A stretch of DNA of 64,000 nucleotides. It comes from Burkholderiaceae bacterium. GTDB taxonomy: Bacteria; Pseudomonadota; Gammaproteobacteria; Burkholderiales; Burkholderiaceae_C. Made by a program: the position numbers and the translations under genes. Positions 55,728 through 63,009 of the stretch are shown piece by piece (position 1 is the first letter of the stretch; every line of letters begins with the position of its first letter). The stretch is from the NCBI GenBank assembly GCA_024235955.1, contig JACKLJ010000005.1, forward strand, positions 62,001-126,000, read 5' to 3'. The notes below the pieces were generated by a model that worked only from the letters and a program-made list of their open reading frames with translations, did no database searches and was not told where the DNA came from.

Positions 55728-56855
55728 TCAGTCGCCCAGCGCCGGATAGTCGGTGTAGCCGTGCGCGCCGCCGCCGTACATGGTGGCCTTGTCCAGGCCC
55801 TGGTAGGGGCCGCCGCGGCGCAGGCGTTCGGTGAGGTCGGGCATGCAGATGAAGGCCTTGCCGAAGGCCACCAGGTCGGCGCGGCCGGAGGCGATGGCGT
55901 CTTCGGCCAGTTGCGGGTCGTAGCCGTTGTTGACAATCCAGGCGCCGTGGCCGCCGGCCTGGCGGTAGGCGGCCTTCAGCGCGGCGTAGTCGAACGGGCG
56001 GCCTTCGACCTCGCGCGGGCCGCCGGTGGCGCCCTCGATCACGTGCACGTAGGCCAGGCCCATGGTGGCGAGCTGACGGATCAGGTAGTCGAACAGCGGC
56101 TGCGGGTCGGCATCGACGATGTCGTTGGCCGGCGTGACGGGCGACAGGCGGATGCCCACGCGGTCGTGGCCGACGGCGTCGGCCACGGCGCGGGTGACCT
56201 CGAGCATCAGGCGGGCACGGTTCTCGATGCTGCCGCCGTAGTCGTCGGTGCGCTGGTTGGCGCCGGTCTTGAGGAACTGGTCCAGCAGGTAGCCGTTGGC
56301 GCCGTGGATCTCCACGCCGTCGAAGCCGGCCGACTTGACGGCGTTGCGGGCGGCGGCGGCGAAGTCGTGCACGATGCCGGGGATCTCGTGGCGGTGCAGC
56401 GCGCGCGGCTCGCTGGTCTGGGCGAAGCCGCCCTTGCCTTCGCCGTCGATCAGGTAGGTCTTGGTGTTGGCGCGGATGGCCGAGGGCGCCACCGGATCGG
56501 CGTTGTCCGGCTGCAGCAGGTGGTGCGAGACGCGCCCCACGTGCCACAGCTGGCAGACCATCCTGCCGCCGACGGCGTGCACGGCCTGGGTCACCTTCTT
56601 CCAGCCGTCGAGCTGCTCGGTGCCGTACAGGCCGGGCACGTCGGCATAGCCCTGCCCCTGCGGGCTGATGGCGGTAGCCTCGCTGACGATCAGGCCGGCG
56701 CCGCGTTCAGGATCGGCGCGCTGGGCGTAGTAGGTGGCCATCAGCGCGGTGGGGATGGCGCCCGGCGCGCGGTTGCGGGTCAGCGGGGCCATGACGACGC
56801 GGTTGGCGACGTCGATGGCGCCCACATGCAGGGGGGAGAACAAGCTCGGTTTCAT
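55728..56855 (-). CDS. Old yellow enzyme-type NADH:flavin oxidoreductase (NemA-like)
   Basis: This 375-residue FMN enzyme has the old yellow enzyme pattern: LFSPLHVGAIDVANRVVMAP, GGRMVCQLWHVGRVSH, GFDGVEIHGANGYLLDQFLK with the paired active-site residues, and NQRTDDYGGSIENRARLMLE. It reduces activated C=C bonds of enones, maleimides or nitro compounds. The start at 56855 (MKPSLFSPLHV) gives the usual N-terminus. It is divergent from an MFS gene 124 bases away. Confidence 0.92.
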   Translation of the reverse strand: MKPSLFSPLHVGAIDVANRVVMAPLTRNRAPGAIPTALMATYYAQRADPERGAGLIVSEATAISPQGQGYADVPGLYGTEQLDGWKKVTQAVHAVGGRMVCQLWHVGRVSHHLLQPDNADPVAPSAIRANTKTYLIDGEGKGGFAQTSEPRALHRHEIPGIVHDFAAAARNAVKSAGFDGVEIHGANGYLLDQFLKTGANQRTDDYGGSIENRARLMLEVTRAVADAVGHDRVGIRLSPVTPANDIVDADPQPLFDYLIRQLATMGLAYVHVIEGATGGPREVEGRPFDYAALKAAYRQAGGHGAWIVNNGYDPQLAEDAIASGRADLVAFGKAFICMPDLTERLRRGGPYQGLDKATMYGGGAHGYTDYPALGD

Positions 56856-56978
56856 GGCAGTGGCAACGGGTAACGGAACCTGCGCGCCATTGTGCGCCAA
56901 CCGCACGGCGCTCTGATTCCGTGCGGCTTGGTAGTGTCACGCGTTCCGTGGCAACGCCCATGCCCGGACAATGGGGTC

Positions 56979-58247
56979 ATGCCCCCCGTGTCCGACACCT
57001 TGCCCGCCGCCTCCGGGCCGGCCGACCGGCCCCTCAGCGCGCTGCTGTGGCTGGCGCTGGCGTTGTCGATGGGTGCGGCGGTGTCGCTGGGCGTCACGCG
57101 CTTCGCCTATGGCCTGCTGCTGCCGGTGATGCGGGACGACCTGCACTGGAGCTACACGCTGGCCGGCGCCATGAACACCGCCAACGCCGCCGGCTACCTG
57201 CTGGGCGCCCTGGGCACGCCCTGGCTGATGCGGCGCTTCGGCGCGGCGCGGGTGCTGCTGGGCGGCGCGCTGCTGGCCAGCCTGTTCATGGCGGCCTCGG
57301 GCTTCTTCACGGCGGCCGGGCCGCTGCTGGCGCAGCGCCTGCTGGCGGGGGTGGCGAGCGCGTTTGTGTTCGTGGCCGGCGGCCTGCTGGCGGCGCGGCT
57401 GGGCGCGCAGGCGCCGCAGCATTCCGGCCTGCTGCTGGGGCTGTACTACGGCGGGGTGGGTTGGGGCATCGCGGCGTCGGCGCTGGCCACGCCGGCGCTG
57501 CTGGCGGCGGCGCGGGGCGTGCCGCACGGCTGGGCCTGGGCCTGGTGGGGGCTGGCGCTGTTGTGCGTGCTGGCCACGCTGCCGATGCTGGTGCCCGCCA
57601 GAACGCTTCAAAAACAGGAGCTGCCTGCGCCCGCCACAAAAGGGTCAGAGCCCCAAAAGGCTTTGCATCGGGTGCACTGGCGGCCGATGGGCTGGGCCCT
57701 GGCCGGCTACCTGATGTTCGGCGTCGGCTACATCGGCTACATGACCTTCGTGATCGCCCTGCTGCGCGAGCGTGGTGTGGCGCCGGCCTCGATCACCTGG
57801 TTCTACACGCTGCTCGGGCTGGCGGTGGTGGCGTCGGCGCGCATCTGGGCCGGGCTGCTGACGCGGGCGCGGGCCGGCGGCGCGCTGGCGCTGCTGAACG
57901 CCCTGCTCGGCGTGGCGACGATCCTGCCGGCGCTCACGGGGGCGTGGCCGGTGGTGCTGGTCTCGGGCCTGCTGTTCGGGGCGGTGTTCCTGTCGGTGGT
58001 GGCCTCGACCACGGCCTTTGTGCGGCACAACCTGGCGCCGGTGCAATGGCCGGCGGGCATCAGCGCCTTCACCATCATCTTCGCGGCGGGGCAGATCGTC
58101 GGCCCCACGGTGGTGGGCTGGATCGCCGACGGCCCGGGCGGGCTGGCGCGCGGGCTGGTCTATTCCGCCGCTGCGCTGTGGCTGGGGGCGCTGCTGGCAT
58201 GGCGGCAGCGGCCCTTGCCAGGTGGCGCGGATGGGACCGCGCTCTGA
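56979..58247 (+). CDS. MFS transporter, YbfB/YjiJ type
   Basis: This 422-residue protein has 12 predicted helices and the YbfB-like start ALSMGAAVSLGVTRFAYGLL followed by LPVMRDDLHWSYTLAGAMNT. It should export or import a small compound; the substrate is unknown. The start at 56979 places the first helix normally. A family A repeat encodes LQKQELPAPATKGSEPQKAL in the central loop between helices 6 and 7 at about 207-228. That is a tolerant position. Neighbouring genes give no clear link. Confidence 0.87.
   Translation: MPPVSDTLPAASGPADRPLSALLWLALALSMGAAVSLGVTRFAYGLLLPVMRDDLHWSYTLAGAMNTANAAGYLLGALGTPWLMRRFGAARVLLGGALLASLFMAASGFFTAAGPLLAQRLLAGVASAFVFVAGGLLAARLGAQAPQHSGLLLGLYYGGVGWGIAASALATPALLAAARGVPHGWAWAWWGLALLCVLATLPMLVPARTLQKQELPAPATKGSEPQKALHRVHWRPMGWALAGYLMFGVGYIGYMTFVIALLRERGVAPASITWFYTLLGLAVVASARIWAGLLTRARAGGALALLNALLGVATILPALTGAWPVVLVSGLLFGAVFLSVVASTTAFVRHNLAPVQWPAGISAFTIIFAAGQIVGPTVVGWIADGPGGLARGLVYSAAALWLGALLAWRQRPLPGGADGTAL
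57604..57660 (+). repeat. Family A repeat inside the MFS gene
   Basis: CTTCAAAAACAGGAGCTGCC then TGCGCCCGCCACAAAAGGGT and CAGAGCCCC is a forward copy. It is read in frame as LQKQELPAPATKGSEP in the central cytoplasmic loop. Confidence 0.83.
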
Positions 58248-58336
58248 CCCGGATTTGCGCTAAGGTTGATGCATGAGCCCCAGCCCGGCCGCCCCGGAGG
58301 GGTTCGCACCGCAGTGCAGAGCACGGAGGTTACTGG

Positions 58337-59047
58337 ATGCCTGATGTACCCACGCCCGCCACGCTGGCGGCCACCGACCTGGTCGACGCAGGCCACCCCG
58401 CCGTGCGGGCCTTCGCGCGCGAGCACGCGCGCGGCGCCAGTGAGCGCGAGCGCGCCGTGGCGCTGGTGCTGGCGGTGCGCGACGGCTTCCGCTACGACCC
58501 GTACCGTATCGACCTATCGCCCGGCGGCATGCGCGCCAGCGCCGTGCTCGCCAACGGCTATGGCTGGTGCGTGCCCAAGGCCGCGCTGCTGGCGGCGGCG
58601 GCGCGCGCGGCTGGCATCCCGGCGCGGCTGGGCTTTGCCGACGTGCGCAACCACCTTTCCACCGAGCGCATGCGCCAGACCATGAAGACCGACCTGTTCA
58701 TCTGGCACGGCTACACCGACCTGTGGATCGACGGCGCCTGGCGCAAGGCCACGCCGGCCTTCAACCTGAGCCTGTGCGAGAAGTTCGGGCTGCTGCCGCT
58801 CGACTTCGACGGCGTGCACGATTCGCTCTACCACCCGTTCGACCGCGCCGGCAACCGCCACATGGAATACGTGCGCCAGCGCGGCAGCTTCGACGACCTG
58901 CCGCTGGCCGAGCTGGTGGCCGATTTCCACGCCATCTACGGCGACTGGCTGCCGGGCAACGAGTTGCACAGCCGCCTGGAAGGCCAGGATTTCCTCAGCG
59001 ACGTGGCGCGCGAGGTGGCGGCCAGCACCACGGGGAAGGCAGGCTGA
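58337..59047 (+). CDS. Transglutaminase-like protein
   Basis: This 236-residue protein has the transglutaminase-core Cys region NGYGWCVPKAALLAAAARAA, then GIPARLGFADVRNHLSTERM and the His region LFIWHGYTDLWIDGAWRKAT. The fold is that of papain-like transglutaminase-related hydrolases. No signal peptide is visible, so it may be cytoplasmic. It overlaps the next gene by one base (TGATG). The substrate is unknown. Confidence 0.88.
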   Translation: MPDVPTPATLAATDLVDAGHPAVRAFAREHARGASERERAVALVLAVRDGFRYDPYRIDLSPGGMRASAVLANGYGWCVPKAALLAAAARAAGIPARLGFADVRNHLSTERMRQTMKTDLFIWHGYTDLWIDGAWRKATPAFNLSLCEKFGLLPLDFDGVHDSLYHPFDRAGNRHMEYVRQRGSFDDLPLAELVADFHAIYGDWLPGNELHSRLEGQDFLSDVAREVAASTTGKAG

Positions 59048-59535
59048 TGGAACCCCTGGACGAGATCGCGGCGCGGCTGAACGCCCAGCTGCACGACATC
59101 AGCGCCGACGAAACCGGCTTCGCCGGCCCGCTGCGCCCGGGCGAGCACCTGCCCTCGGTCGCCGTGGTGGCGCACGGCCTGCCGCAACCGCTGGCCAGCC
59201 ACACGGGCGGCGCCTACCAGTGCCTGCTATTCCTGGGCGAGGAAGGCCGGCTCGATGGCGAGGTGCTGGCCGAGTTGCACGCGCTGCTGCGCCAGCCGGT
59301 GCCGGTGCTGCCGCTGCTGGTGAGCGGCCGGGCGCTGCAGGTGCCGGGCTTCGACACCGTGATCGACGCCGGCGACGAGCTGGCCCGCCTGTGCGACGCC
59401 CGCCCCGGCACGGTCTACCTGCTGGGACCGGACCGGCGCGTGGTGGCGCGCTGGCGCAGCCTCTCGCTGCCATTCATCGACGAGGCCATCGCCCGCTACC
59501 AGGCGGCCGGCGGCGCCCGGCTGCCCACCGCCTGA
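59047..59535 (+). CDS. Stand-alone thioredoxin-fold domain like the C-terminus of flavin hydroxylases
   Basis: This 162-residue protein contains AVVAHGLPQPLASHTGGAYQ, and GTVYLLGPDRRVVARWRSLS followed by LPFIDEAIARYQAAGG. The latter is typical of the C-terminal thioredoxin-like domain of phenol- and PHBH-type flavin monooxygenases. No flavin domain is present. The gene is complete, with an ATG overlapping the preceding stop by one base. It may be a free-standing domain with its own role or a remnant. It is translationally coupled to the transglutaminase-like gene. Confidence 0.68.
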   Translation: MEPLDEIAARLNAQLHDISADETGFAGPLRPGEHLPSVAVVAHGLPQPLASHTGGAYQCLLFLGEEGRLDGEVLAELHALLRQPVPVLPLLVSGRALQVPGFDTVIDAGDELARLCDARPGTVYLLGPDRRVVARWRSLSLPFIDEAIARYQAAGGARLPTA

Positions 59536-60144
59536 TCAGCCCAGCAGGCCCTCGGCCTTCATGGCCGCCTGCACCGCCGGGCGGGCCGCCACGCGCGCGC
59601 GCCAGGCCTCCAGGTTGGGGTAGGGCGACAGGTCGATCTGCATCGGCTTGGCCCAGTTGGTGACGGTGAACAGGTAGCCGTCGGCGACGCCGAAGTCGTC
59701 GCCCATCAGCCAGGTCTTGCCGGCCAGTTGCTCGTCCACCCACTTCAGGCGCGTGGCCAGGCGCTCCTTGGCGGCGGCCTTGACCTCGTCCGGGCTGGCG
59801 GGGTTGAACAGCGGGCCAAAGCCTTTGTGGAGTTCGGTGCCGATGAAGTTGAGCCAGCTCTGCAGGCGGTAGCGCGCCAGGCTGCCGTTGGGTGGCGCAA
59901 GCCTCTTGGCCGGCGCCTGGTCGGCGATGTACTGCACGATGGCCGGGCCTTCGGGCAGGCCCGTGCCGTCGTCCAGCACCAGGTAGGGCACGTAGCCCAG
60001 CGGGTTGATTTTGCGGTAGTCGGAGCCGTCGGGCAGCGTCTTGGTCTTGGTGGGGGCCAGTACGGCTTCGTAGGGCAGGCCGGCTTCCTCCAGCGCGATA
60101 TGGGGCGACAGCGAGCAGGCACCGGGCGAGTAATAGAGTTTCAT
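59536..60144 (-). CDS. gstA: Glutathione S-transferase, beta class
   Basis: The 202-residue enzyme begins MKLYYSPGACSLSPHIALEE, with the beta-class Cys10. It has INPLGYVPYLVLDDGTGLPE and GPAIVQYIADQAP of the N-terminal thioredoxin domain and a helical C-terminal domain with WLMGDDFGVADGYLFTV. It conjugates or reduces electrophiles using glutathione. The start at 60144 matches other GstA proteins; a longer frame runs into a family A repeat. Its stop abuts the preceding gene's stop. Confidence 0.92.
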   Translation of the reverse strand: MKLYYSPGACSLSPHIALEEAGLPYEAVLAPTKTKTLPDGSDYRKINPLGYVPYLVLDDGTGLPEGPAIVQYIADQAPAKRLAPPNGSLARYRLQSWLNFIGTELHKGFGPLFNPASPDEVKAAAKERLATRLKWVDEQLAGKTWLMGDDFGVADGYLFTVTNWAKPMQIDLSPYPNLEAWRARVAARPAVQAAMKAEGLLG

Positions 60145-60162
60145 GGCAGTTCTTCTGGGTAA

Positions 60163-60215
60163 AAAACGTGTTGAGCCCTTATGGGACGGGCGCAAGCAGC
60201 TATGGTTTGTAGAGC
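60163..60215 (-). repeat. Family A dispersed repeat, copy 20
   Basis: GAGCCCTTATGGGACGGGCG then CAAGCAGCTATGGTTTGTAG is a complete reverse copy between gstA and the DUF1328 gene. Confidence 0.82.
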
Positions 60216-60423
60216 GTGGCGGTCCCAACCCGGCCGACCGCAGCGTAGCCGCGCGGCCATATCCCCGCGCGCCATGGGTGCATGGGCGCGCGGCGCCGTC
60301 CTACCCGCGCTGCGCACCTGCGCCGATGCCGGCCGGCACGCGCGGCACGCACCATGGCGGACACGGCGCCCGGGCTCCGGCACGTGGCGCATCAGGCAAC
60401 CCCGATTCGCAAGGAGATCCATC

Positions 60424-60597
60424 ATGCTCAAGTGGGCCCTCATCTTCGCCATCATCGCCGTGGTGGCCGGCGCGCTCGGCTTCGGCGGCATCGCCGGGGC
60501 TTCGGCCGGCATCGCCAAGATCCTGTTCGGGCTGTTCGTGCTGGTGGCCATCGTCTTCATCGTGCTGGCGGTCATGGGCGCCAAGGCGATTGAATAG
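60424..60597 (+). CDS. DUF1328 small membrane protein (YtjA-like)
   Basis: This 57-residue protein consists of two membrane helices: MLKWALIFAIIAVVAGALGF and ILFGLFVLVAIVFIVLAVMG. It matches the DUF1328/YtjA family of small inner-membrane proteins, which respond to stress in some bacteria. CAAGGAGAT precedes the ATG. The function is unknown to me. A family A repeat follows the stop closely. Confidence 0.9.
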   Translation: MLKWALIFAIIAVVAGALGFGGIAGASAGIAKILFGLFVLVAIVFIVLAVMGAKAIE

Positions 60598-60602
60598 AGA
60601 AA

Positions 60603-60655
60603 AGGCCGCCAGCCCTTGCCTGGCGGGCGCAGGCAGCTTCAGGTTTTGTAGCTTG
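60603..60655 (-). repeat. Family A repeat that supplies the aldolase gene's stop codon
   Basis: GCCGCCAGCCCTTGCCTGGC then GGGCGCAGGCAGCTTCAGGT and TTTGTAGCTT is a reverse copy. The minus-strand aldolase-like gene reads into its hairpin (AGCTACAAAACCTGA) and ends there. Confidence 0.83.
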
Positions 60656-61418
60656 GGTCGCGCCGGTCGAGCTGGCGCAGCATGGTCGGCCAGACGAACT
60701 GCCCGCCCATGCCGCCGGTCTGCACGCGCATCGATTCGGCCGTGCCGTCGACGATGGCCTGCGGCACCGGCGTGAGGCCGTCCATGCCCTGCTGGCCGGC
60801 CAGCGCATCGACCTGGATGCGGCAGGTGCTCTCGAACACGTACATCGACAGGAAGGCATCGGCCACGCTGCGGCCGCAGGTCAGCAGGCCGTGGTTGCGC
60901 AGCATCAGGAAGTTGGCGTTGCCCAGGTCCTTCTGCAGGCGCGGGCCTTCGTCGGCGCGGAAGGCCACGCCTTCGTAGTCGTGGTAGGCCAGCGAGGCCA
61001 GCACGAAGGTGCTCTGCTGGCTGATCGGCAGCACGCCCTGCTTCTGCGCGCTCACCGCCACGCCGGCGCGGGTGTGGGTGTGCAGCACGCAGACCACGTC
61101 GGGCCGCACCGCGTGCACCGCGCTGTGGATGGTGAAGCCGGCGGGGTTGACCGGGAACGGCGTCTCGTGCAGCTTGTTGCACTGCATGTCCACCTTGACC
61201 AGGCTGGAGGCGGTGATCTCATCGAACAGCAGGCCGTAGGGGTTGATCAGGAACTGCTCGGCACCGCCGGTGATGCTGGCCGGCAGCTTGGCGCTGATGT
61301 GGGTGAACACCAGATCGCTCATGCCGTAGTGGGCGATCAGCCGGTAGCAGGCCGCGAGGTCGCAGCGCAGCTGCCATTCCTCGGGCGTGACCACTTCCTT
61401 CATCGACGGGATGTGCAT
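60639..61418 (-). CDS. Class II aldolase/adducin-family protein
   Basis: This 259-residue protein has the class II aldolase fold: YRLIAHYGMSDLVFTHISAK with metal-binding context, DVVCVLHTHTRAGVAVSAQK with the metal-ligand HTH, and LRNHGLLTCGRSVADAFLSM. Relatives cleave phosphorylated sugars or act as decarboxylases and epimerases, and a function cannot be picked here. The last residues (SYKT) and stop are encoded by a family A repeat, so the original C-terminus may have been altered. The gene is monocistronic. Confidence 0.87.
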   Translation of the reverse strand: MHIPSMKEVVTPEEWQLRCDLAACYRLIAHYGMSDLVFTHISAKLPASITGGAEQFLINPYGLLFDEITASSLVKVDMQCNKLHETPFPVNPAGFTIHSAVHAVRPDVVCVLHTHTRAGVAVSAQKQGVLPISQQSTFVLASLAYHDYEGVAFRADEGPRLQKDLGNANFLMLRNHGLLTCGRSVADAFLSMYVFESTCRIQVDALAGQQGMDGLTPVPQAIVDGTAESMRVQTGGMGGQFVWPTMLRQLDRRDPSYKT

Positions 61419-61548
61419 GCTTGTCTCCTGATGTAAGTTCCTGGGCGGTCGGTTCGGGCCTGTGGGCGGCCCCTAAAATACCCGGTTGCCCTTCAGGGCC
61501 GCGCTGCGCAGAACGCCCGCCACGCCCCGACACGCACGATACCCGATC

Positions 61549-63009
61549 ATGCCCGCGCCTGCGCCGCTCCCCTCCGACGACGATCTGGCCACCCCGCTGG
61601 TGGTGGATCTGGACGGTACGCTGATCCTGACCGACATGCTGCACGAGTCGGCGATCAAGCGCTTCCGCGCCGATCCGCTGGCGGCGCTGCGCTGGCCGTT
61701 CTGGCTGGCGCGCGGCAAGGCCTATCTGAAGCAGGAGCTGACGCGCGGCATCGCCTTCGACGTCGCCGTGCTGCCGTACAACGAGCCGCTGCTGGCCTGG
61801 CTGCGCGAGCAGCGCGCCGCCGGCCGCCACCTGGTGCTGTGCACCGCGTCCGACCAAACCTGGGCCAAGGCGATCGCCGGGCACCTGGGCCTGTTCGACG
61901 AGGTGATCGCCAGCGACGGCCAGCGCAACCTCAAGGCCCAGGCCAAGGCGCAGGCGCTGGTGGAACGCTTCGGCGTGCGCGGCTTTGATTACGCCGGCAA
62001 TGCCCACGCCGACATGGCGGTCTGGCAGCAGGCGCGCCGTGCCGTGGTGGTGAACGCGCCGGCCGGCGTGGTGCGGCAGGCGAATGCGCAGTTCGATGTC
62101 GATCAGGTGTTTCCGGCCGCGCCGGGCGGGCTGCGGGTCTGGGGCCGGGCCCTGCGCGTGCACCACTGGATCAAGAACGTGCTGCTGTTCGTGCCCATCC
62201 TCGCCGGGCACCACTGGTTCGACTGGCACGCCTGGGGCCACCTGCTGTGGTCCTTCCTGGCCTTCAGCCTGTGCGCCTCGGCGGTCTACCTAGCCAACGA
62301 CCTGATGGACCTGGAGAGCGACCGGCACCATCCGCGCAAGCGGCGCCGGCCGCTGGCAGCGGGTGCGATCCCCGTCCTGGCGGGCGCCCTGGTGGCACCG
62401 CTGCTGGTGCTGGCGAGCTACGCCATCGCCGCCTGGATCGGCCCGGCCTTCCTGGGCTGGCTGACAGTCTATTTTCTGGTCACCTGCGCCTACTCGCTGG
62501 GCCTGAAGCGGCTGGTGCTGATCGACTGCCTCACGCTGGCCACGCTGTACACGCTGCGCGTGGTGGCCGGCTCGGTGGCGCCGGGCCTGAGCCTGTCGTT
62601 CTGGCTGCTGGCGTTCTCGGGTTCGCTGTTCCTGTCGCTGGCGTTCCTCAAGCGCTACGCGGAACTGCTGGTGCAGCAGGCCGCCGGCAAGACCAAGGCC
62701 CACGGGCGCGGCTACCACGTGGAGGATGCGCCGGTGCTGCAGATCCTGGGCGTGGGCGCCGGCTACATGGCGGTGGTGGTGCTGGCGCTCTACCTGAACA
62801 GCGAGGCGGTGCGCAAGCTGTACGCGTCACCCGGCGTGATCGGGCTGGCGGTGCCGGTGATGGTCTACTGGATCAGCTGGCTGTGGCTGCGCGCCGCGCG
62901 CGGCGAAATGCACGACGACCCGCTGGTGTTCGCCTTCAAGGACCGCGCCAGCGTGCTGGCCGGTCTGCTGTTCGCCGCGGCGATGCTGGTGGGAACCATC
63001 GCGTGGTGA
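61549..63009 (+). CDS. UbiA-family prenyltransferase with N-terminal HAD domain (decaprenyl-phosphate phosphoribosyltransferase type)
   Basis: The first 200 residues of this 486-residue protein are a HAD phosphatase (PLVVDLDGTLILTDML, VLCTASDQTWAKAIAGHLGL). The rest is a UbiA membrane domain (NDLMDLESDRHHPRKRRRPL and many helices). The combination is used to make decaprenyl-phospho-ribose from decaprenyl phosphate and PRPP, with the HAD part removing a phosphate. The next gene is DprE1-like, so decaprenyl-phospho-arabinose is the likely product. The start at 61549 precedes the HAD motif by 17 residues. Confidence 0.88.
   Translation: MPAPAPLPSDDDLATPLVVDLDGTLILTDMLHESAIKRFRADPLAALRWPFWLARGKAYLKQELTRGIAFDVAVLPYNEPLLAWLREQRAAGRHLVLCTASDQTWAKAIAGHLGLFDEVIASDGQRNLKAQAKAQALVERFGVRGFDYAGNAHADMAVWQQARRAVVVNAPAGVVRQANAQFDVDQVFPAAPGGLRVWGRALRVHHWIKNVLLFVPILAGHHWFDWHAWGHLLWSFLAFSLCASAVYLANDLMDLESDRHHPRKRRRPLAAGAIPVLAGALVAPLLVLASYAIAAWIGPAFLGWLTVYFLVTCAYSLGLKRLVLIDCLTLATLYTLRVVAGSVAPGLSLSFWLLAFSGSLFLSLAFLKRYAELLVQQAAGKTKAHGRGYHVEDAPVLQILGVGAGYMAVVVLALYLNSEAVRKLYASPGVIGLAVPVMVYWISWLWLRAARGEMHDDPLVFAFKDRASVLAGLLFAAAMLVGTIAW

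Noticed and set aside
199..60655. CRISPR array or insertion sequence as the source of the repeats
   Set aside because: The copies are scattered singly with no regular spacing, no spacers and no nearby cas or transposase genes.
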